Program-made: the position numbers and the translations under genes | The notes under the pieces: generated by a model | What the model was told of the DNA's origin: nothing | The model's database searches: none | What the model saw: the letters and a program-made list of their open reading frames with translations, nothing else | From: Ochrobactrum quorumnocens | GTDB lineage: Bacteria; Pseudomonadota; Alphaproteobacteria; Rhizobiales; Rhizobiaceae | DNA length: 64,000 nt | Direction of reading: 5' to 3' | Assembly: GCF_002278035.1 (NCBI RefSeq) | Contig: NZ_CP022604.1 | Span: forward strand, 1,116,001-1,180,000 | Part shown: positions 54,403 to 62,170 of the stretch, in pieces | How positions within the stretch are numbered: position 1 is the stretch's first letter | Layout of the letters: every line of letters begins with the position of its first letter

Positions 54403-55014
54403 TTAACCCTCCAGAGACTCGACACGGGTTGTACGGGGAAGCGCTGCGGCTTTACCGTCAGCGACGAGCACCAGATCGATACCCAGCGGGAACAACGCGC
54501 CATTTTCACGCCATTGCGCAGTAAAATCCTGCGGCAGTCCATCAACGGTCAGCACAGTTTCATCCTTGATGCCCGGGCCTTTGAGGCAGAAACCCTGCCC
54601 GCTCGTCAGAGACGAAACTGCTAGAACAACAGTCGTCGAACGATCCGGAAATTCAGGGTCTCCCTGCGCGAAGGAAGAAAGTACCGGTAGCGATTGCGCA
54701 TCCGTTACAAGTGCGAACTGCGCTTTCGATTGATCCCCAACGATTGGCGCACCAGTATGGAATGTCAGCCATGCCGTTGCGTCCTTGTTGGCTGCAATTT
54801 TAGCATCGACCCAGACGCTTGCGTCGTGATCAAGCAATGTTGCAGCAATCACGCCAAGCTCAGGCGTAAGCGGCTGTGGTGGCGTCGCAGCTTGAACCAA
54901 CGAATAAATGCGGCCGGGATTTGCAATAGCGTGCATCACAGCATGAAACGCCGATTGCGCCTCATTAACCGGATCAGCCAGACCGCCTTCGAAAGCAGAA
55001 GAAGAATGGAGCAT
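54403..55014 (-). CDS. phnH: C-P lyase core subunit PhnH
   Basis: This 203-residue protein starts MLHSSSAFEGGLADPVNEAQSAFHAVMHAIANPGRIYSL, with the family's FRxVMxAxANPGR pattern, and has VTDAQSLPVLSSFAQGDPEFPDRSTT. PhnH is a dimeric subunit of the C-P lyase core with a PLP-transferase-like fold lacking the cofactor. It overlaps phnG by one base (TGATG). Confidence 0.95.
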   Translation of the reverse strand: MLHSSSAFEGGLADPVNEAQSAFHAVMHAIANPGRIYSLVQAATPPQPLTPELGVIAATLLDHDASVWVDAKIAANKDATAWLTFHTGAPIVGDQSKAQFALVTDAQSLPVLSSFAQGDPEFPDRSTTVVLAVSSLTSGQGFCLKGPGIKDETVLTVDGLPQDFTAQWRENGALFPLGIDLVLVADGKAAALPRTTRVESLEG

Positions 55015-55529
55015 CAGTTGTCTCCCCGAACCATAGTGAAGAAGTCGACCTTGGTGGCAGCGGCCTCGGCGCGCAGCTTGGTATCCGCCTCATCAATGCG
55101 GCTGCGCAACACGCTCAGCACCTTGGCCTCAACAGTGTCGCGCTGGTCTTCATCGAGCCAAAGCGCATCGAACAGAGCGGCGAGTTTCGCCTTTTCCTGA
55201 TCGCGTCCGAGTGCATAAGAATGCCCGACTAAGCCATCGGACAGACGAACGGTCGCTCTGGTGACGGTCGCTTCACCGACATTAAAAGGCGCACCGCCGC
55301 CGCCGATGCGACCGCGCAGCATAACAAGTCCAGTTTCAGGACCACGCAGAACCTCGAATTCTGGCTTACTCGGCCAATTCTGCCAAAATGATTTCAGTTC
55401 TTCACCGCTGGCGCGTGCAAGAATTGCCAAGCTGGCCTGACGTGCAATCTGCGTCGCATCCGGCGCCGTTCTGTTTCCAGTCGTGGAGCCCGCTCCACTT
55501 TCACCCGTGCTATGCTGCGTCGTCTGCAT
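55014..55529 (-). CDS. phnG: C-P lyase core subunit PhnG
   Basis: This 171-residue protein has the family segment PEFEVLRGPETGLVMLRGRIGGGGAPFNVGEATVTRATVRL and the LGRDQEKAKLAALFDAL region with a short C-terminal part. It is the first gene of the operon and encodes a subunit of PhnGHIJ. The ATG lies 45 bases from a perfect inverted repeat in the phnG-phnF gap. Confidence 0.95.
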   Translation of the reverse strand: MQTTQHSTGESGAGSTTGNRTAPDATQIARQASLAILARASGEELKSFWQNWPSKPEFEVLRGPETGLVMLRGRIGGGGAPFNVGEATVTRATVRLSDGLVGHSYALGRDQEKAKLAALFDALWLDEDQRDTVEAKVLSVLRSRIDEADTKLRAEAAATKVDFFTMVRGDN

Positions 55530-55574
55530 GAGCTTATCCGCCCTACCCTAATCTCGTTGACTTTATCGCTCTAA

Positions 55575-55594
55575 TTGTCTATTTATCTAGACAA
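55575..55594. promoter_or_regulatory. Probable PhnF operator
   Basis: TTGTCTA and TAGACAA form perfect seven-base arms around TTTATC, in the 118-base gap between divergent phnG and phnF. The GTCTA/TAGAC half-sites agree with the GntR/HutC type of operator reported for PhnF in other bacteria. Binding would control the phn operon and phnF. Confidence 0.75.
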
Positions 55595-55647
55595 CTATAC
55601 AATAACACCATTCATATACCCTGCCAATGACAGGACGATGACAAAGC

Positions 55648-56397
55648 ATGGCAAAGACGAAACGAATTGAACGAAACAGCGGCGTGGCCATCTGGCGCCA
55701 GATCGCGGACGAGATACGCGGCGACATCATGGCCGGGAAACTTGCAACAGGTGCACGGATGCCCGCCGAGATGGAGTTGGCAGATCGATTTGGTGTCAAT
55801 CGCCATACAGTGCGCAGCGCAATTGCGGCACTGACGCAGGAAGGTGTGCTACGCGCTGAACAAGGCCGCGGTACTTTTGTGGCCAATGCGAAACGGCTTA
55901 CCTATCAGATTGGCCGCCGCACCCGCATTTCACAAGCGCTGGCACCACAAGTCAGCGAGACCAAAGGCATCCTGCTGAGTTCCCATGTAGAAACAGCGGC
56001 TGCCGACATCATTCAAGCGCTTGAAATAGAAACTGGTTCCGAAACACTGAAGCTTGAAACCATGCACAGTGCGGATGGCCATCCGATTTCCATAGCAACC
56101 CATTGGGTGGATGCAAATGCCTTTCCGACTTTCACTGAAGATTATACGGCCAGCGGCTCAATCACGTCCGCATTCAAAGCGGCAGGCGTCAGCGATTATT
56201 TCAGAAAATCCACCGTGGTATCGGCACGCCATGCCGATCCAGACGACCTCAAACATCTTAAACTATCCCCGGGCGCTATCGTTCTGACGGCACGCGCAAT
56301 CAATATAGATACTGCGGGAAAGCCAATTCAATATTCACTAACGCGCTTTTCAGCAGATCGGATGGAGTTCGTTATCGAAAGCGATCCGCTGGATTAA
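55648..56397 (+). CDS. phnF: Phosphonate metabolism regulator PhnF (GntR family, HutC type)
   Basis: This 249-residue protein has an N-terminal winged helix (IWRQIADEIRGDIMAGKLATGARMPAEMELADRFGVNRHTVRSAIAALTQEGVLRAEQGRGTFV) and a C-terminal UTRA ligand domain of about 150 residues. Divergent to the phn operon, it most likely represses it in the absence of a phosphonate-linked ligand. The N-terminal residues are basic (MAKTKRIERNS). A bidirectional terminator lies after it, shared with ssb. Confidence 0.94.
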   Translation: MAKTKRIERNSGVAIWRQIADEIRGDIMAGKLATGARMPAEMELADRFGVNRHTVRSAIAALTQEGVLRAEQGRGTFVANAKRLTYQIGRRTRISQALAPQVSETKGILLSSHVETAAADIIQALEIETGSETLKLETMHSADGHPISIATHWVDANAFPTFTEDYTASGSITSAFKAAGVSDYFRKSTVVSARHADPDDLKHLKLSPGAIVLTARAINIDTAGKPIQYSLTRFSADRMEFVIESDPLD

Positions 56398-56447
56398 TAA
56401 TTTAAAACAAGGGCTTATAAAGATATTGTAATAACTCAATATAACTA

Positions 56448-56481
56448 AAAAAGCGGGCGCTCATAGCGCCCGCTTTTTTAC
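56448..56481. terminator. Bidirectional terminator between phnF and ssb
   Basis: AAAAAGCGGGCGC and GCGCCCGCTTTTTT form a 13-bp stem with a TCATA loop and T tracts on both strands. Confidence 0.93.
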
Positions 56482-56482
56482 A

Positions 56483-57004
56483 TCAAAATGGAATTTCGTC
56501 GTCCAGATCGCGGGAGAAACCACCGCCACCGCCGCCACCCTGATTGGATGGGCCGGACGAACCGAAGTCACCACCACCGGAATAATCCGACACCTGGTTG
56601 CGATTGCCACCGCCGCCGCCACCAAACGAGCGGCCCTGATCGCCACCTTCGCCACGGCTATCGAGCATCTGAAGTTCACCACGGAACTTCTGCAGCACGA
56701 TTTCGGTGCTGTAACGGTCATTGCCATTCTGATCCTGCCACTTACGTGTCTGGAGCGCACCTTCGATGTAAACCTTGGAACCCTTCTTCAGATACTGTTC
56801 AGCAACTTTGGCAAGGTTCTCATTGAAGATGACAACACTGTGCCACTCGGTGCGATCCTTGCGCTCGCCGCTCTGACGGTCGCGCCAGCTTTCCGAGGTT
56901 GCGATGCGCAGATTAGCAATCTGATCACCAGAATTGAGGCGACGGATTTCTGGATCAGCACCAAGGTTGCCGACCAGAATGACTTTGTTGACGCTACCAG
57001 CCAT
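56483..57004 (-). CDS. ssb: Single-stranded DNA-binding protein
   Basis: This 173-residue protein has an OB fold (residues 1-115) starting [22 protein letters not shown], a Gly-rich linker with GGGGG and Asn/Gln, and the acidic tip DDEIPF that binds partner proteins. It binds single-stranded DNA during replication, recombination and repair. The ATG at 57004 with GGAG ten bases upstream is preferred to longer starts. A LexA-type box lies 190 bases upstream of the ATG. Confidence 0.97.
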   Translation of the reverse strand: MAGSVNKVILVGNLGADPEIRRLNSGDQIANLRIATSESWRDRQSGERKDRTEWHSVVIFNENLAKVAEQYLKKGSKVYIEGALQTRKWQDQNGNDRYSTEIVLQKFRGELQMLDSRGEGGDQGRSFGGGGGGNRNQVSDYSGGGDFGSSGPSNQGGGGGGGFSRDLDDEIPF

Positions 57005-57194
57005 CGAAAACTTACTCCGGATCTCTCGCATACACACGTTGAGCGGACTTTTGCCCTGCAAAACGGTGCCTGCTACTAAAGAATGGCCAACCACCTGAAT
57101 GTATTGACCTGAAATTCAGCTACCACCTTACAGCAGCAGCCACTGCTGCGCTCATCTCTGCGCTGCGAATTCAACCAATGTCCACAGAAGTTAT

Positions 57195-57209
57195 GTTCCT
57201 GTTTTGTTC
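57195..57209 (+). promoter_or_regulatory. LexA (SOS) box, ssb side
   Basis: GTTC-N7-GTTC, the direct-repeat SOS box of alphaproteobacteria, is present at 57195-57198 and 57206-57209. Its distance to the ssb start codon is about 190 bases. It could regulate ssb, or a transcript reading towards uvrA. Confidence 0.7.
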
Positions 57210-57722
57210 AAATTACAAGTACGCAGATAGATTTCCATGCATTTTTCACATGCTTGAGGTCCAAATGGTAAACTCTCAAATGATCTTACAAGGAAAAGCC
57301 CTGCCGCTCACTGTTTCTTTGGCGCGCAGGGCTTGGGGTCGAGCAAAGCTCTTATATCGACAGTACTTCGCCGATAAATCTAATCGGAAATCTGAAATAT
57401 GAGACCAGATCGCCGCGCATTTTTCAAAATTTCTGCAATCACTCACTTCAATCAAAAAAGCGTCATTCCTTGCAAATGAAGCAATTATGACCGCAAGCGA
57501 TTGTGCTTTCATCGATGTGAAAGCTATGCAACGTAGTCAGGTGGACTCATGCTCCTTTACCTCCCGGTTCGCTTACTCAACTGGCGGGACCTCTTGCCGA
57601 TATCGTTTCATCCCTTTCCGATATCTCTCCGCAACCAGTGAGCACAGGTAGTCTGCTCCTGTCAGGAGTGACAGTCAACGCTCTTGCGTTCACATTTCGT
57701 ATCGCCTATCAGAAGGCTGGTT

Positions 57723-57737
57723 GTTCGATCTTTGTTC
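57723..57737 (+). promoter_or_regulatory. LexA (SOS) box, uvrA side
   Basis: A second GTTC-N7-GTTC lies at 57723-57726 and 57734-57737, 136 bases before the uvrA ATG. It fits the expected placement for SOS control of uvrA. Confidence 0.8.
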
Positions 57738-57872
57738 TGGTGCTAAATGTGCGAAGAACGATTGAACAGCCCCCCTTCCCTGGAAGGGGTTCATCCCCAT
57801 ATTATGGAGCGGCGCGACGCAGAGTTCGGCGCCCGAACACTCCATGACATGACCAAACAGGCAGGACGCGGA

Positions 57873-60797
57873 ATGAGCGATCAGAAATTCATTTCCATAC
57901 GTGGTGCGCGTGAACACAATCTGAAAAATGTCGATCTTGATCTGCCACGCGACAAGCTGATCGTGATGACGGGCCTTTCAGGCTCGGGAAAGTCCTCACT
58001 CGCTTTCGATACGATCTATGCGGAAGGTCAGCGACGTTATGTCGAAAGCCTTTCGGCCTATGCGCGTCAGTTTCTGGAGATGATGCAGAAACCCGATGTG
58101 GACCAGATTGATGGTCTGTCTCCTGCCATTTCTATTGAACAGAAGACCACGAGCCGCAATCCGCGTTCGACAGTCGGCACAGTCACCGAAATTTATGACT
58201 ATATGCGCCTGCTGTTTGCGCGTGTGGGTATTCCTTATTCGCCTGCAACCGGCTTACCTATTGAAAGCCAGACGGTCAGCCAGATGGTTGACCGCATCCT
58301 GATGCTTGAGGAAGGCACCCGTCTTTTCATTCTGGCCCCCATCGTGCGTGGTCGTAAGGGCGAATATAAAAAGGAACTGGCGGAGCTGCAGAAGAAGGGT
58401 TTCCAACGCGTCAAGGTGGACGGCACTTTCTACGAAATCGCTGACGTCCCCGCACTCGATAAGAAGTACAAGCATGATATCGATGTGGTCGTAGATCGCG
58501 TTGTTGTGCGCTCCGATCTTTCGACCCGCCTCGCCGACAGTCTGGAAACCTCTCTCAAACTGGCAGAAGGTCTGGCTATAGCGGAATTTGCAGACAAGCC
58601 CTTGCTGGCCGAAGATACGTCGGCCGGCGGTGGTGCGAATAAATCTGCCAATGAAACGCATGAACGCGTTATGTTTTCGGAAAAGTTTGCCTGCCCGGTT
58701 TCAGGTTTTACGATTCCTGAAATCGAGCCGCGTCTTTTCTCTTTCAACAATCCGTTTGGTGCCTGCCCCACCTGTGATGGCCTTGGTACGCAGCAAGCCA
58801 TCGACCCAAATCTGATCATACCCGATCATTCAGTCTCTCTGAAAGATGGCGCCGTTGCACCATGGGCACGTTCTTCGTCACCTTATTACAACCAGACGCT
58901 TGAAGCGCTCGGCAAGGCCTATGGGTTCAAGGTTGGTGCTCGTTGGTCAGACCTCCCAGATGAAGCGCAGAACGCGATACTTCATGGCACGAAGGGACGA
59001 GAAATCACCTTCAACTATGATGACGGTTTGCGCTCCTATCAGACGACAAAGGCTTTTGAAGGTGTCATTCCCAATCTGGAACGCCGCTGGAAAGAAACCG
59101 ATTCGGCCTGGTCGCGTGAGGAAATCGAACGCTTCATGTCCTCGACGCCCTGCCCGGCTTGTAACGGCTACCGTTTGAAGCCTGAAGCTCTCGCCGTAAA
59201 GATCGGCATGAAGCACATCGGCGAAATTACCAGCATGTCGATCCGCAATGCAGACGCATGGTTTCGCGATATCGATGGCAGCTTCAACGATAAGCAGCGC
59301 GAAATTGCTGCGCGTATCCTCAAGGAGATCCGCGAACGTCTGGAGTTCCTGAACGATGTCGGCCTTGATTATCTGACGCTTGCGCGGAACTCCGGTACAC
59401 TGTCAGGTGGTGAAAGTCAGCGTATCCGCTTGGCTTCACAAATCGGTTCTGGGCTTACGGGCGTGCTGTATGTTCTGGATGAACCTTCCATTGGCCTGCA
59501 TCAACGCGATAATGCGCGTCTTCTCGATACGTTGCGTCATCTGCGCGACCTCGGCAATACGGTTATCGTGGTTGAACATGACGAGGATGCCATCCTTACG
59601 GCTGACTATGTCGTCGATATCGGACCCGCTGCAGGCATTCACGGTGGCAAGATCATTGCGCAAGGTTCGCCCGATGATGTTATGTCCCACCCCGACTCGC
59701 TCACCGGCAAATATTTGTCGGGCGCTCTGGAAGTCGCTGTTCCCGCAGAACGTCGCGAAATTTCGAAGGCCAAGCGCATCAAGATCGTCGGCGCACGCGG
59801 CAATAACCTGAAAAATGTCTCCGCAGATATCCCACTGGGAACGTTTACGGCAGTCACGGGTGTTTCAGGCGGCGGCAAGTCCACCTTCCTGATCGAGACC
59901 TTGTTCAAGGCCGCATCGCGCCGTATCATGGGTTCTCGTGAACATCCTGCAGAACATGATCGTATTGAGGGACTGGAGTTCCTCGACAAGGTCATCGATA
60001 TCGACCAGTCGCCGATTGGCCGCACACCGCGCTCCAATCCTGCCACCTATACAGGTGCATTCACACCGATGCGTGATTGGTTTGCAGGCTTGCCTGAAGC
60101 AAAAGCGCGCGGATATCAGCCGGGTCGTTTCTCGTTCAACGTCAAGGGCGGACGCTGCGAAGCCTGTCAGGGCGATGGCGTCATCAAGATCGAAATGCAC
60201 TTCCTGCCCGACGTCTACGTCACTTGTGACGTCTGCCACGGCAAACGCTACAATCGCGAAACGCTTGAAGTACACTTCAAAGGCAAATCAATTGCCGACG
60301 TGCTCGATATGACGGTTGAAGAAGGTGCTGAGTTCTTCTCGGCTGTTCCTGCGGTTCGCGACAAGCTCGAAACACTCGTCAAGGTCGGCCTCGGCTATAT
60401 CAAGGTTGGTCAGCAGGCGACGACACTTTCCGGTGGTGAAGCGCAGCGTGTGAAGCTTGCCAAGGAACTGTCACGCCGCGCTACCGGACGCACCCTCTAC
60501 ATTCTTGATGAGCCAACCACCGGCCTGCACTTCCATGATGTCGCGAAGCTTCTCGAAGTACTGCATGAGCTGGTCGAACAGGGCAACACAGTCGTCGTCA
60601 TCGAGCACAATCTCGAAGTCATCAAGACTGCTGACTGGGTGATCGATCTCGGTCCAGAAGGTGGTGATGGTGGCGGTGAGATCGTAGCCGTGGGGCGTCC
60701 AGAAGACGTCGCAAAGGAGAAACGCTCCTATACAGGGCAGTTCCTCAAAGAGCTGCTTGAACGCCGCCCTAGGCGCAAGGCTGAAGCTGCTGAATGA
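57873..60797 (+). CDS. uvrA: Excinuclease ABC subunit A
   Basis: This 974-residue protein starts [43 protein letters not shown]. It contains two ABC ATPase modules with signatures [16 protein letters not shown] and [15 protein letters not shown], Walker B motifs ([24 protein letters not shown]), a second P loop (GVSGGGKST), and zinc fingers with [22 protein letters not shown] and CDVCHGKRY. It recognises bulky DNA damage with UvrB. The frame is open 126 bases further upstream, but that part resembles the leader, so MSDQK is preferred. It is controlled by a LexA box. Confidence 0.97.
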   Translation: MSDQKFISIRGAREHNLKNVDLDLPRDKLIVMTGLSGSGKSSLAFDTIYAEGQRRYVESLSAYARQFLEMMQKPDVDQIDGLSPAISIEQKTTSRNPRSTVGTVTEIYDYMRLLFARVGIPYSPATGLPIESQTVSQMVDRILMLEEGTRLFILAPIVRGRKGEYKKELAELQKKGFQRVKVDGTFYEIADVPALDKKYKHDIDVVVDRVVVRSDLSTRLADSLETSLKLAEGLAIAEFADKPLLAEDTSAGGGANKSANETHERVMFSEKFACPVSGFTIPEIEPRLFSFNNPFGACPTCDGLGTQQAIDPNLIIPDHSVSLKDGAVAPWARSSSPYYNQTLEALGKAYGFKVGARWSDLPDEAQNAILHGTKGREITFNYDDGLRSYQTTKAFEGVIPNLERRWKETDSAWSREEIERFMSSTPCPACNGYRLKPEALAVKIGMKHIGEITSMSIRNADAWFRDIDGSFNDKQREIAARILKEIRERLEFLNDVGLDYLTLARNSGTLSGGESQRIRLASQIGSGLTGVLYVLDEPSIGLHQRDNARLLDTLRHLRDLGNTVIVVEHDEDAILTADYVVDIGPAAGIHGGKIIAQGSPDDVMSHPDSLTGKYLSGALEVAVPAERREISKAKRIKIVGARGNNLKNVSADIPLGTFTAVTGVSGGGKSTFLIETLFKAASRRIMGSREHPAEHDRIEGLEFLDKVIDIDQSPIGRTPRSNPATYTGAFTPMRDWFAGLPEAKARGYQPGRFSFNVKGGRCEACQGDGVIKIEMHFLPDVYVTCDVCHGKRYNRETLEVHFKGKSIADVLDMTVEEGAEFFSAVPAVRDKLETLVKVGLGYIKVGQQATTLSGGEAQRVKLAKELSRRATGRTLYILDEPTTGLHFHDVAKLLEVLHELVEQGNTVVVIEHNLEVIKTADWVIDLGPEGGDGGGEIVAVGRPEDVAKEKRSYTGQFLKELLERRPRRKAEAAE

Positions 60798-60802
60798 GTA
60801 TA

Positions 60803-60832
60803 GAAAAGCCGGGTTTCACCCCCGGCTTTTTC
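60803..60832. terminator. Bidirectional terminator after uvrA
   Basis: GAAAAGCCGGG and CCCGGCTTTTTC pair around a short loop. It lies between the convergent uvrA and DUF2233 genes. Confidence 0.88.
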
Positions 60833-60833
60833 A

Positions 60834-61607
60834 TTACTCGATAAGCGCGACAATCGGGCCATATCCACCATGCCATGAGATGTCGTTTCGCCCCATGGTC
60901 GGATTATAAATTCCAGCGCCGCCACCGCCGTCAAGAAACAAGGCGTTGGGACATTTAAGCCCATTACGGAACAGCATGGCGAAATCGTAGAAATTCACAG
61001 CATCTTCGCTGATGGCAAAGCGGATGGAATCATCGTTGCAGACACCAACGCCACTTCTACGGGTCCGGTCGGTCGATCCTTTAATCAGAATCGGATTGAG
61101 CTTGTTCTGAATGACCAGCATAGGCCCGGACTGCGTGGCAAAATGCGCCTGCGGTTTGCGCTTCAAAAACCTGTCGGTTGAAACAATACCGGCGCCGTCA
61201 TCTCCGAAATAGAAAATGCCATTGGGTTTCTTGTAAAAGTTTGGAACCGGGCCAGAGGAACGCGTGGGCGCATTGGTGTCGGCCACAACCAACTCTTGCC
61301 CATTCTCGACGTATAGTCCCATAGGCGTAAAATCGACCTGATACATTCCTGCATTCAAGGCAAATGATAACGTCTTGCCGTCTTGCGTTACAGCGTCTGC
61401 CACTTTCGAGAAATTGCGATATGGCTCGCCGTCAGAGTCCTTCCAGAAGAGACGCAGATTTTCTTTGGCCTTCACTGTGCAGATTATGAATTTTGTGTCC
61501 TGAAAGACCTGCTCATCGCAGGTTTCCGCCAGCGCCGATTGCATACCCAAAAGCAAGCCTGCAAAGCCAATAGCCGGGAGTGCCATACTCATTTTACGAA
61601 AGCGCAT
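60834..61607 (-). CDS. Phosphodiester glycosidase-like protein (DUF2233/NAGPA domain)
   Basis: From the ATG at 61607, with GGGAGG seven bases upstream, the protein has 257 residues. A signal peptide ends near QSALA-E (residue 27). The domain of the phosphodiester alpha-N-acetylglucosaminidase family is seen in FALNAGMYQVDFTPMGLYVENGQEL, NFYKKPNGIFYFGDDG and the C-terminal CPNALFLDGGGGAGIYNP with the catalytic-loop LDGG. It probably acts in the periplasm on phosphodiester-linked sugars of the envelope; the substrate is unknown. Confidence 0.88.
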   Translation of the reverse strand: MRFRKMSMALPAIGFAGLLLGMQSALAETCDEQVFQDTKFIICTVKAKENLRLFWKDSDGEPYRNFSKVADAVTQDGKTLSFALNAGMYQVDFTPMGLYVENGQELVVADTNAPTRSSGPVPNFYKKPNGIFYFGDDGAGIVSTDRFLKRKPQAHFATQSGPMLVIQNKLNPILIKGSTDRTRRSGVGVCNDDSIRFAISEDAVNFYDFAMLFRNGLKCPNALFLDGGGGAGIYNPTMGRNDISWHGGYGPIVALIE

Positions 61608-61650
61608 CGCGAAACCTCCCCCAATCAAAACCATAGACCGTTGAAATGAA

Positions 61651-61675
61651 AAAAGCCCGGGTAAACCGGGCCTTC
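61651..61675 (-). terminator. Terminator of hupB
   Basis: AAGGCCCGG and CCGGGCTT pair around a TTTAC loop on the minus strand and are followed by TTTT. It lies about 40 bases after the hupB stop. Confidence 0.85.
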
Positions 61676-61716
61676 TCGCAAAACTGTTCGCGATCATATC
61701 GCGTCAGTTCATAAGA

Positions 61717-61992
61717 TTAGCCGTTAACGGCGTCCTTCAGGCCCTTGCCAGCCGAGAACTTCGGCACGTTACGGGCAGGAATAGCAACTTCCTTGCCGGT
61801 CGAAGGATTGCGGCCAGTGGAAGCTGCACGATGCGAAACGGAGAAAACGCCGAAGCCTGGCAGGCGAACTTCTTCACCAGCCTTGAGTGCACCGGTGACA
61901 GCTGCGAGTACAGCGTCAACAGCAGTTCCTGCGTCGGCCTTTGTCAAACCGCCCTTTTCCGCTACAGCGGCGACCAATTCGTTCTTGTTCAT
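61717..61992 (-). CDS. hupB: DNA-binding protein HU
   Basis: This 91-residue histone-like protein starts MNKNELVAAVAEKGGLTKADA and has the DNA-binding arms in GFGVFSVSHRAASTGRNPSTGKEVAIPARNVPKFSAGKGLKDAV. It dimerises, bends DNA and compacts the nucleoid. The second ATG (61992) is at the right distance from the AAAGGAA ribosome binding site, while the first ATG (61998) is too close. It follows lon, as is typical in alphaproteobacteria. Confidence 0.97.
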   Translation of the reverse strand: MNKNELVAAVAEKGGLTKADAGTAVDAVLAAVTGALKAGEEVRLPGFGVFSVSHRAASTGRNPSTGKEVAIPARNVPKFSAGKGLKDAVNG

Positions 61993-62060
61993 AGGCATTT
62001 CCTTTCTTTATCTACCGGAACGAATAACGCGACCGGATTGCGTGCAGTTTATTCAAATCG

Positions 62061-62083
62061 GTTGACAAACCAAGCCTGTCAAC
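62061..62083 (-). repeat. Inverted repeat upstream of hupB
   Basis: GTTGACA (62061-62067) and TGTCAAC (62077-62083) are perfect arms around nine bases, about 70 bases upstream of the hupB ATG. The TTGACA inside could serve as a -35 element, though I find no good -10 at the usual spacing. Confidence 0.45.
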
Positions 62084-62088
62084 ATGAA

Positions 62089-62110
62089 AAAACCCCAGAA
62101 ACCCGGGGTT
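62089..62110 (-). terminator. Second hairpin terminator after lon
   Basis: On the minus strand AACCCC and GGGGTT pair around GGGTTTCT and are followed by a TTTT run. It comes just before the hupB promoter region and isolates hupB from lon. Confidence 0.75.
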
Positions 62111-62119
62111 AAACACAGA

Positions 62120-62144
62120 AATGCCGGGCATTTAGCCCGGCATT
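62120..62144 (-). terminator. First hairpin terminator after lon
   Basis: AATGCCGGGC and GCCCGGCATT form a ten-base stem with a short loop, 27 bases beyond the lon stop. It has little T tract on either strand and probably works in tandem with the next hairpin. Confidence 0.7.
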
Positions 62145-62170
62145 GTTATCTTATTAGCCACTAGCAATGA

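Larger units (their letters stand above)
57005..57872. other. 868-bp divergent gap between ssb and uvrA
   Basis: The region contains two LexA-type boxes (57195-57209 and 57723-57737), a nine-base hairpin AAGCCCTGC / GCAGGGCTT (57296-57331) with a T run on the minus strand, and CCCCTTCC / GGAAGGGG (57772-57789). No protein gene with a ribosome binding site is convincing. A small RNA on the minus strand near 57290-57450 is possible but not supported by more than the hairpin. Confidence 0.45.

Noticed and set aside
57178..57402. A 74-codon open frame on the plus strand in the ssb-uvrA gap
   Set aside because: It starts inside the LexA box region, has no ribosome binding site and contains the hairpin sequence, so coding is unlikely.
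57747..57872. N-terminal extension of UvrA by 42 residues
   Set aside because: UvrA proteins start near the [13 protein letters not shown] segment; the extra part lies directly behind the LexA box and is likely leader.
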